Assembly (NCBI GenBank): GCA_026225945.1
Contig: JAMJFZ010001781.1
Location: forward strand, 310,001 to 374,000
DNA length: 64,000 bases
Direction: 5' to 3'
DNA from: Cricetomys ansorgei
Taxonomy: Eukaryota > Chordata > Mammalia > Rodentia > Nesomyidae
The notes under the pieces are model-generated. The model did no database searches. It worked only from the letters and a program-made list of their open reading frames with translations, and had not been told where the DNA came from. Position numbers and translations under genes: made by a program. Of this stretch, positions 57,032 through 64,000 are shown one piece after another (position 1 is the stretch's first letter; each line of letters begins with the position of its first letter).

Positions 57032-58496
57032 TCAGATTTTTTTCTGGATCTTGATCTTGAGGGGATGTTCAGTCCGCTGAACCGTCCAGCTGGAGTTGGG
57101 CTTCTGATCTGCAGGCCTGATGTGTGAGGCGTGAATCCAAGCTGAGATGCTGTCTACTTTGACTGCTGTGGGAGTAGTCAAGAGGACAATGTAAGGTCCT
57201 TTCCACCGTGGTTCCAATGTCTGGGCCCGATGACGGCCGACATAGACTGAGTCTTCAACCTGGTACAGGTGAGGTGTTTCGAGAGTCCCAGGCCAGTAAG
57301 CCTCGGCTAATCACAGCCACAGTTCTTTCTGGATGGCTTGAAGACCTACCATACAAATCACTATTACTTATTTGAGAGGGCAGCCTGAGGTCATACATAG
57401 TGGTTAGGGGCGCAGGGGCCCCATACAGGATCTCAAAGGGAGTTAAGTTATGTAAGGAAGGAGTATTTCTGACCCGGAACAGCGCTAAGGGAAGGAGCAT
57501 CACCCAGTCGGCCCCGCCAGTCTCCATGGTCAATTTGGTCAGGGTCTCTTTTAGAGTACTATTCATTCTTTCTACCTGCCCTGAACTCTGGGGGTGGTAG
57601 GCACAATGCAACTTCCAATCAAACCCCAGATACTTGGCCACTCCCTGACTTACCTGGGCAATGAAGGAAGGTCCATTGTCAGAACCTATTACCTTAGGAA
57701 TCCCTAACCACAGGAAGATGTCCTCTAGGATTTTCTTGGCGACCACCGTTGCAGTTTCTCTCTTTGTGGGGAAGGCTTCAACCCAGTGGGAGAAGGTATC
57801 TATAAAAATTAGTAGGTATCTATTACCGTACCTGGCTGGCTTAATTTCAGTGAAATCAACCTCCCAGTAGACATCTGGCCGATCCCCTCGCAGTCTTTTA
57901 CCAGAGGGGGATTTGTTTGGGCGGGCATTCACCTTTTGACAGGCTACACAATTCCGGACCACATGGTACACCAAGTTCTTGGCTTGTGGAATGATATACT
58001 TAGTGTTTTTCAGGGTGGCCATTAGTTTCTTCTCTCCTAGGTGAGTCCATTGGTGCATCTGTTGTATCATCTGTTCAGCTTCCCTCTGGGGAAGCAGGAT
58101 CCTACCATCTTGATTTATCCATACCTGTAGCTCAGAATCATATTCTTTTTCATAGTCTGTTATCATGGCTAGGTCCTGTACTGTGTACTGAAACGGCGGC
58201 TCAGGTTGCAGGTCTTGTCTGGGCAAGGGCGCAAGCGGGTGAGGAACCCATGCTGGCAAAATGGTGGCACTATCACTGTCTGCTGCCACCTTCCTGGCTT
58301 CCGAGTCTGCCATCCGGTTGCCCCTGGCTACTTTTGAGGAGTCTTTCTGATGCCCCGGACAGTGAATTATACAAACTTTAAGAGGCAGGTAGAGGGCACC
58401 TAACAAGGCCAGTATTTCTGCCTTGTTTTTAATTTCTCTCCTGGCCGAAGTGAGGAGACCTCTTTGTTGGTAGATGGCCCCATGTACATGAGCCAT
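57032..58496 (-). pseudogene. pol: Proviral pol: RNase H end and integrase
   Basis: The 413-codon frame (58496-57255) opens within RNase H (CPGHQK, GNRMADSEA), then runs into integrase. It has a zinc-binding HHCC region (HQWTHLGEKKL and NCVACQKVNA), then the catalytic triad: D in WEVDFTEI, D in VIGSDNGP, E in SGQVERMN. A frame change near 57300-57330 moves the C-terminal GPY/F-like part ([12 protein letters not shown]) into another register that ends at 57032. The catalytic core is therefore intact to reading, but the protein is not continuous with RT or its own tail. Confidence 0.88.
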
Positions 58497-60019
58497 TGCA
58501 AAGGCATACCGGCTGTCAGTATATATATTGATCTCTTTTTCCTTGTCCCAGTTCTAGCGCTTTAATTAGTGCTATGAGTTCAGCTCGCTGGGCGGAGGTT
58601 CCCTCTGGCAATGATTGGGCCCAGATAACTTTTTCTCCATCCACTACCACTGCCCCCGCTTTCCACTTTCCGCTTACCTTCTTCATCATAACTGCTGCCA
58701 TCTGTGTACCACGTGGCATCAGCATCTGGTAGGGGAAGGTCGGTCAGGTCCTTTCTCCATCCATGAGCTTCTGCCAAGACTTGTAGACAGTCATGTTCAG
58801 GGACATCAAAGTCCGGATCAGGCAGCAAGGTGGCAGGGTTTAACCCGCTTGTGGGGGTGAAGGCGATACGGTCAGAGTTCAGCAACAATGTCTGGTAGTG
58901 GGTCATCCTCGCATTGGTGAGCCACCGGTCGGGAGGTTGTCTGACCACACTCTCCAATGCATGAGGGGCAGTTATGGTTAGGTTTTGACCAAGAGTCAAT
59001 TTGTCAGCATCTTTAACCAAAGCTGCAACTGCCGCTACTAGGCGCAGGCAAGGAGGCCATCCTGCTGCCACAGAATCCAATTTTTTTGATAGATAGGTCA
59101 CGAGTTGTCTCCAGGGACCCAATTTTTGGGTGAGGACCCCTTTAGCTATGCCATCATGTTCTGCAACATAAAGGTGAAATGGTTTGGAGACATCAGGAAG
59201 TCCCAATGCTGGGGAGTATAGCAATGCTTTCTTGATGTCCTCAAAAGCCACCTGGTGTCTCTCCCCCCAGGTAAATGGGCAGTTCTCCTTGGTCAGTGAA
59301 TATAGGGGAGCCACTAATTCTGCAAAGCCGGGGATCCAGAGGCGGCAAAACCCAGCCGTGCCCAAGAACTCTCTCACCTGTTGGGGCATTCGGGGCGTTG
59401 GGATGTGGAGCACAGTCTCTTTCCTTGCTTCCGAAAGCCACCGCCTTCCATCTCGTAGGAGATACCCCAAATAACTAACCTCCTTCTTGCAGAGTTGTGG
59501 CTTTTTAGCTGAGGCTCTGTATCCCAAGTCTCCAAGTTCTGTTAGCAGCCGTTGTGTTCCCTTGAGGCACTCAGCCTCAGTCTGGGCAGCCAACAGCAGG
59601 TCATCAACATACTGAAGGAGGGTTTCCTGTGGATTCTGCTCTCTGAACAGGGCAAGGTCCTGATGGAGTGCTTCATCAAAGATGGTGGGTGAATTTTTAA
59701 AGCCTTGGGGAAGCCGGGTCCATGTCAGCTGCCCAGTTATGCCAGATTCTGGATCACGCCACTCAAAGGCAAATATAAGCTGGCTGGCTGGGCTTAGCAG
59801 CAAGCAGAAAAAGGCATCTTTTAAGTCTAAGATGGTGTACCACACTCTCTCAGGTGGCAAGGCACTCAGCAAATTATATGGGTTAGGAACAGTGGGGTGT
59901 ACATCCTCCACTCGTCTGTTGACCTCTCTTAAGTCCTGGACCGGCCGGTAATCGTTGGTGCCAGGTTTCTGTACCGGCAACAATGGGGTGTTCCAGGGGG
60001 ACTGACATCTTTTAAGCAC
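58497..60019 (-). pseudogene. pol: Proviral pol: reverse transcriptase and RNase H N-part
   Basis: A 479-codon frame (60019-58580) covers most of [20 protein letters not shown], the LPQGFKNSP box, the catalytic [12 protein letters not shown], then thumb and connection sequence, and the start of RNase H (ATWYTDGSS). Frame changes near 58700 and near 58545 move the rest of RNase H through two other registers. The N-terminal part upstream of 60019 also shows stops, so RT is not in one frame with protease. In life, gammaretroviral pol is made by readthrough from gag. Confidence 0.9.
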
Positions 60020-60365
60020 CCTCAGTTCCAGTAAATTGACGAATATGGGGTCTGATTCCTTCCCGAGCTTCCTTACTCATAGGGTACTGCCGTACCATGA
60101 CAGGGGTGGCAGAGGCTTTTAATTCTACCAGGATGGCAGGTTGGTACTTTGCCAGTCCCAGGCCAGCGGTCTCTGCCCAGGCTTTGGGGTAAGTCTTAAG
60201 CCACCAGTCAATATTCTTTCCTTTAAGTCGGTGAGGGGTCTAAAAGAGTCTATACTCATCTTCTAGCTTAACTGTTAGGGCCCGAATAAGCCTTCCGTTG
60301 CCATCTTTTACTTGGGGCCCATCTGGTAGGAAATGTATTTGGGCCCCCATCTTGGTCAGGAGGTC

Positions 60366-60587
60366 TCACCCCAACAGCGGGTAGGGGCACTCTGGAATGA
60401 CTAAGAAGGAGTGGGATACCCGGCCCACACCAAGATCCACCGTTCTTCGGGTAGTCCATGAATAAGATTTGTGGCTAGTGGCCCCTTGGACCCATGACCG
60501 TTTGTGGGATAACGGTCCCCCAGCTTGGAGTAGCACGGAATGTTCAGCTCCGGTGTCAACTAGAAATTTAGTTGGCATCCCCTCCAC
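60366..60587 (-). pseudogene. pro: Proviral protease fragment
   Basis: A 73-codon frame with the retropepsin active-site motif [12 protein letters not shown] near its start and [13 protein letters not shown] near its end. This second element is the conserved part before the C-terminal helix. It ends at a stop at 60366, and RT continues in a different register. The frame also differs from that of nucleocapsid upstream. Confidence 0.8.
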
Positions 60588-60595
60588 TCTAAGGG

Positions 60596-62218
60596 TTACC
60601 CTGGGTTCAGGGAGGGGTTCTGAACCCCGTCCCCTCTATCACTATCCTCCTCTAGGGCCAACACTTTATGATTGGGTGCCTTCTCTGAAGGCCGGCAGGC
60701 CCCCCTTTTCTTAGGGCAGTCTCGAGCCCAATGTCCTTTTTCCTTACAGTAGGCACATTGGTCTTTATCAAGCGGCTTGTGCCTCCCGCCCTGCATCTTC
60801 TTTTCTCTTCTATGTTTCTTCCTTCCCTGACTGCAGTGGCCAAGATCCCAGTCAAATTCTTTTCCTGCCTCTTCTCCCTCTTTAATTCCTTTTCATCTCG
60901 TTCCTTTTGTTTCCTTTCCTCTCTCTCCTCCTCTGTTTCCCTAGTGTAAAAAACCTTGTCTGCTACTTGTACTAGGTCCCTCAGCGACTTGTCTTGTAAT
61001 CCCTTTACTCTCTGTAGTTTCTTTTTAATATCCCTGGCTGATTGATCAATAAAGGCTACCGTAATCGTCGCCTTGAAGTCCTTGGAGGCAGGATCATATG
61101 GAGTATACTGTCGATATGCCTCCATTAGTCGCTCTAGGAATGCAGAAGGCGATTCCTCAGGTCCCTGCACTACTTCTCTGACCTTAGCCAAATTAGTGGG
61201 GCAGTGTGCCGCCCCACGGAGACCCGCCATTAGAGTCTGGCGGTACTGTCGGAGGTGCTCCCTACCTTCTGCTGTGTTGAAGTCCCACTGGGGTCCGGTC
61301 AAGGGAAAGGTGTCATCAATTTCATTAGGCAGCTGGGTGGGTCTTCCGTCTGGCCCGAGGACGTTCTTCCGAGCTTCCAGCAGGACCCTCTGCCTCTCCT
61401 CTGTAGTGAGGAGAGTCTGCAACAGCTGCTGACAGTCATCCCAGGTGGGCTGGTGGGAGTGAAGGAGGGAATCTAACAAGTTAGTAAGGACCTGAGGATT
61501 ATCAGAAAAGGAGGGATTCTGATTCTTCCAGTTATAGAGATCAGCTGCCGAAAATGGCCAGTACTGTAGGGGTTGATTTCCCTCGGCATCTGGGGGACCA
61601 TAGGCTCAGAGTGGGAGCACCACCGTTGTATCGGGGGTTGCCGTCCTTCTGCTTCTGGTTCCGGTGGCTGGTCCCCCCAGTCCTTCCTCTACCAGGGGTG
61701 CGCTTGGCAGTGGCACTGGTGCCGCTGCCCTCAGAGGGAGAGTAGGAGGTTCTGCCACCTGTGGAGTGAGAGGAATGGGATATGGGGGAGGGAGATCCAG
61801 AAGAAGTAGATCTCGATTGGAGTCTTCCGGGCAGGACTTCCTTCTTTTCGGGGGTCTTTCCACTAGATGCCTGGGCGGTAGAAATCTCCAAGACTTCAAT
61901 GGTGCACAGGCCTGGAGGGACAAAGGGCTTTAACCATGCAGGAGGTTCTTCCACTAAGTATTCCAGGTGGTGATGTACAGAACTTGGTCGGGGTGGCCCC
62001 CATGCTTCTGAATCACTTTGAGTTTAACCTGCAGAATAATATCAGGAGAAAACGTCCCCTCCAGGGGCCATCCAACCCCGAAGGTTGGCCATTCAGAGGT
62101 ACAAAAGATCTGCCATTTTCTCTTCCTCACCAAAAAAACCCATATTCTCTGCAAAGTTCCTAACTTCAGACCAATGTTTCAGAGTAAGGGTCGAGGGGGT
62201 TGTCGCTGTCTGTCCCAT
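60596..62218 (-). pseudogene. gag: Proviral gag, frameshifted
   Basis: The start at 62218 reads [16 protein letters not shown], with the Gly2 needed for myristoylation of matrix. Matrix continues in another frame (62154-61954). A proline-rich p12-like part has a PPPY late-domain motif in the 61923-61606 frame. Capsid follows (61479 downward: [11 protein letters not shown], a major homology region near [18 protein letters not shown], then a charged Glu/Lys-rich helix). The single zinc knuckle [14 protein letters not shown] lies in the 60796-60596 frame. At least three register changes or stops break it, so no full Gag polyprotein can be made. Confidence 0.88.
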
Positions 62219-62314
62219 CATCAAGTCAGTCACAATTAACACAGAAATCAGACACAGAGAAAGACAGAACACAGATAGCAGACAGAATTTCCCTGCTGGT
62301 TTCTGCCAAATCAA
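62219..62314 (-). other. In-frame upstream extension of gag
   Basis: An ATG at 62314 is in frame with the gag start and adds 32 codons, including a hydrophobic stretch (FCLLSVFCLSLCLISVLIV). In murine gammaretroviruses an upstream in-frame start gives a membrane-anchored glycosylated Gag. Position and hydrophobicity fit such a signal-anchor, but the real starts there are CUG and further upstream. Inferred only. Confidence 0.4.
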
Positions 62315-62585
62315 AAGTATGGCAGAGATTCCGGCCAGACACCGCGGGGCTGCCTGCCCCCGGCTCAGACAGAGAGGAAACCTTATAGTGTCCCCTCCAA
62401 AAAGAACTCCACTGGAGCGTCCTCCAGGGTCGGTCTTGGCTTACACTGTCTCGGTGAGCCTAAGCTGCGTCGAGGGATCCTTACGGACCACACCACAGAC
62501 CGTCACAGACACAGTTCTGACCAGTTACTTGTCCCAAACAGACAGGCAGACAGGTGAAAAGACAGACAGACAGATTGGCGATCGC

Positions 62586-62592
62586 TCTTACC
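62586..62592 (-). other. Probable 5' splice donor of the provirus
   Basis: Minus strand GGAG/GTAAGAGC, about 40 nt downstream of the PBS. This is the place from which env mRNA would be spliced. Confidence 0.55.
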
Positions 62593-62631
62593 TCCGAAAA
62601 TCCGGGCTGCTGGTCTCTGGGGCACGTCAAT

Positions 62632-62649
62632 ATCCCAGACGAGCCTCCA
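62632..62649 (-). other. Primer-binding site, tRNA-Pro-like
   Basis: Minus strand TGGAGGCTCGTCTGGGAT, 3 nt from the LTR end. It matches the tRNA-Pro primer site of murine leukaemia-type viruses except at two positions (4 and 13). The TGGAGG start recalls the Gln type, but the rest does not. Confidence 0.8.
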
Positions 62650-62652
62650 AAC

Positions 62653-63241
62653 TGTTGGGTTCCCGAACCAAACCCCAACTTGATGACGCACCCACAGAGA
62701 GACACAGTCAGATAATCGATGCAAAAAGCAAGAGGTTTATTAACCAGCGCTGGGGCCATTCTAACATGCAGGATAGAAGCAGCCCCGAGAAGCAGAAAAC
62801 GAAGCTTTTTATACAAAATACAGACAGTTGCTAGGCATAAACCGATTTGGTACAAGTCGATTGGTCCCCAAATTGTTTTTCTATTTTGATAGGTTAGGGC
62901 CAATTAACCTTTAAACTGATTGGAGCTGGCGTATAGCAAGGTCGTGGGCACCAGGAAATGTACACTTAGGGTCTTAGTCAACGTGGAAAGTCCCTTGCCC
63001 AAGGCTATTAGGTGGCAGCTGCAGCTGCCTCTCATACTTTAGTTTTGGGAATTTGGGCTGGGTCACAGTGCCCTTGAATTAAGCCTGACAATAATTGTTT
63101 TATGGTTTCTGGGGTGGGCTAGTTCTTTGAACAGGGAGTTCTGGAAAGTACTCAATAATTATTGTATTGAGTAGAGAAAGCCTAAGTTCCTGTTAAGAGT
63201 TTAGGATTAATGCCCAGGGCCGGGGGGTCTCCGGCCTCACA
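62653..63241 (-). mobile_element. 5' LTR of the provirus
   Basis: 589 bp, same ends as the 3' LTR. TATAAA box at 62808-62813 and AATAAA at 62736-62741. Relative to the 3' LTR it has a 2-nt insertion near 63225 and one extra C near 62786. It should drive minus-strand transcription of the provirus. Confidence 0.95.
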
Positions 63242-63504
63242 CCAGCCTGGAATAAAAAGGGAAGCAATGACACCCCAGGCATGCTCAGAGTAAGAGGAAG
63301 TGAGTTGTATGGCAGCTGAGCTGAGGATAGCGAGTCCCAGGGAGTGTGGAAGTATCAGGTGGCTCCCCAACAATACAAGGCATCTTTCTCCTACAGAACT
63401 AATGCTCAGAGTTACCATCCTATTTTACAGATAAGATATCTAAACCACCCACCAATGCTTAGGCACTTACGCTGTTTCTTTGATATATTCACATTGTGAA
63501 CAGG
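63242..63504. other. Right flank of the provirus, no feature
   Basis: Unique-looking sequence. It does not continue the ERV2-like relic found on the other side of the provirus at 53540-54396. Confidence 0.45.
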
Positions 63505-63746
63505 GGCATTGTGGTGGTTTAAAAAGTTTGCCCCAATACTCATAGGCTGACATATGGGAATGCTTAGTCATCAGGGAGTGGCACCATCTGAGAAAGATTA
63601 GGAGGTGTGTCCTTTGTGGAGGAAGTGTGTCACTGGAGGTGGTCTTTGAGGATTCATAAGCCAGTGCTGATCCAGTTTTCTCTTTTGGTGGATCATGACA
63701 TAGCTCTCAGCTACTGCTATGGCACAATGGATACCACTCTGATGAT
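63505..63746 (+). repeat. MaLR LTR (MTD-like), 3' part displaced by an insertion
   Basis: 'ttgtggtggtttaaaaagtt'-like start, 'catcagggagtggcaccatc', 'gattaggaggtgtgtccttt', 'ggaggaagtgtgtcactgga' and 'agctctcagctactgct'. It is cut at 63746 by the LTR that follows. Confidence 0.7.
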
Positions 63747-64000
63747 TGTTAGACCTGGACGAGTCTTTCTGAGGGAAAGGGCATCCACCATGGAAGAACC
63801 ATGGGCCCTTAGGACTCAAAAGGGACCCACCCCAACCCTGGTTCCTGGAAAAAAACTGCAAAAGTCCCTTCCCTGAACCAAATGGTAAACAAACAGGAGC
63901 CAGGATATACCTGTCAAATAAATGGGGCTCAAATAACTTGGAAAAGGATCCCACTGTGAGGGAAACTACTCAGAGAAAAGAAGCAGGGCAGGAGTGGCCC
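63747..64000 (+). mobile_element. ERV1-type LTR, truncated by the window end
   Basis: Starts TGTTAGACCTGGACGAGTC and follows the LTR at 44064 for its first 254 nt, with roughly 90 percent identity by eye. The rest lies outside the window, so solo or proviral state is unknown. Confidence 0.85.

Larger units (their letters stand above)
54397..63241 (-). mobile_element. Full-length gammaretrovirus-like endogenous provirus
   Basis: An 8.85-kb element in minus orientation: 5' LTR (63241-62653), PBS, leader with splice donor, gag, pro, pol, env, polypurine tract, 3' LTR (54982-54397). The order, myristoylation-type Gag start, single CCHC knuckle, YVDD reverse transcriptase and CXXC-bearing SU with a furin site all fit class I (gamma) retroviruses. 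All genes but the TM frame carry frameshifts or stops as read, so it is coding-defective. No matching 4-bp duplication flanks it (TTGG at left, CCAG at right). Confidence 0.95.

Noticed and set aside
1..64000. CRISPR array, operon, phage or plasmid features
   Set aside because: No regularly spaced direct repeats, no Shine-Dalgarno-led gene series. The repeat content is entirely rodent.

Overview
The window is mammalian nuclear DNA from a muroid rodent. The evidence is the repeat content (B1, B2/B3, B4 and ID SINEs, two URR1 hAT MITEs, MaLR-type LTRs, ERV1/ERV2/ERVL proviruses, CA, GA, TC and TA microsatellites) together with two members of the Nat8 (camello-like N-acetyltransferase) family. 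In mouse that family forms a tandem cluster near Alms1 and Tprkb. I cannot fix the species from sequence alone. Most open reading frames here are chance frames or retroelement relics. The only intact host protein gene I can support is the Nat8-family gene on the minus strand at 11425-12108.

Layout. 0-10 kb: LTRs (one nested in another), a short ERV2-like remnant, and diverged repeated blocks. 11.4-13.4 kb: the Nat8-family gene with its coding exon, a predicted non-coding first exon and an HNF1-like promoter region. 14.6-22.9 kb: further copies of the same diverged blocks, two oppositely oriented URR1 elements and SINEs. 22.9-23.7 kb: a processed Sdcbp (syntenin-1) pseudogene. 26.2-28.1 kb: a long polypurine tract and then a CpG island with ETS-like and GC-box elements, probably the promoter of a gene I cannot name. 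29.4-31.1 kb: an LTR-PBS-gag fragment of a betaretrovirus-like ERV2 (minus). 34.1-35.5 kb: a second Nat8-family copy on the plus strand, broken by two frameshifts. 39.8-41.8 kb: another ERV2 gag relic carrying a B1 insertion. 43.86-45.49 kb: a 210-bp inverted repeat with a solo ERV1 LTR inserted in one arm. 46.2-50.1 kb: an ERVL-type provirus. 50.4-50.6 kb: an unidentified but exon-like minus-strand segment with one in-frame stop.

54.4-63.2 kb holds a full-length gammaretrovirus-like endogenous provirus on the minus strand: LTR, tRNA-Pro-like PBS, leader, gag, pro, pol, env, polypurine tract, LTR. Its genes carry several frameshifts and stops, so it is coding-defective as read. Its integrase region and transmembrane envelope subunit keep long open frames. 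The two LTRs differ almost only in R-U5, and the flanks show no target-site duplication, which suggests a recombinant (mosaic) provirus. The window ends in a MaLR LTR split by a second copy of the solo ERV1 LTR family.

I see no CRISPR array, prokaryotic operon or obviously new enzymatic system. The most interesting items are structural: the mosaic provirus, the inverted repeat that preserves an empty insertion site, the paired Nat8 first exons, and the orphan exon at 50.4 kb.
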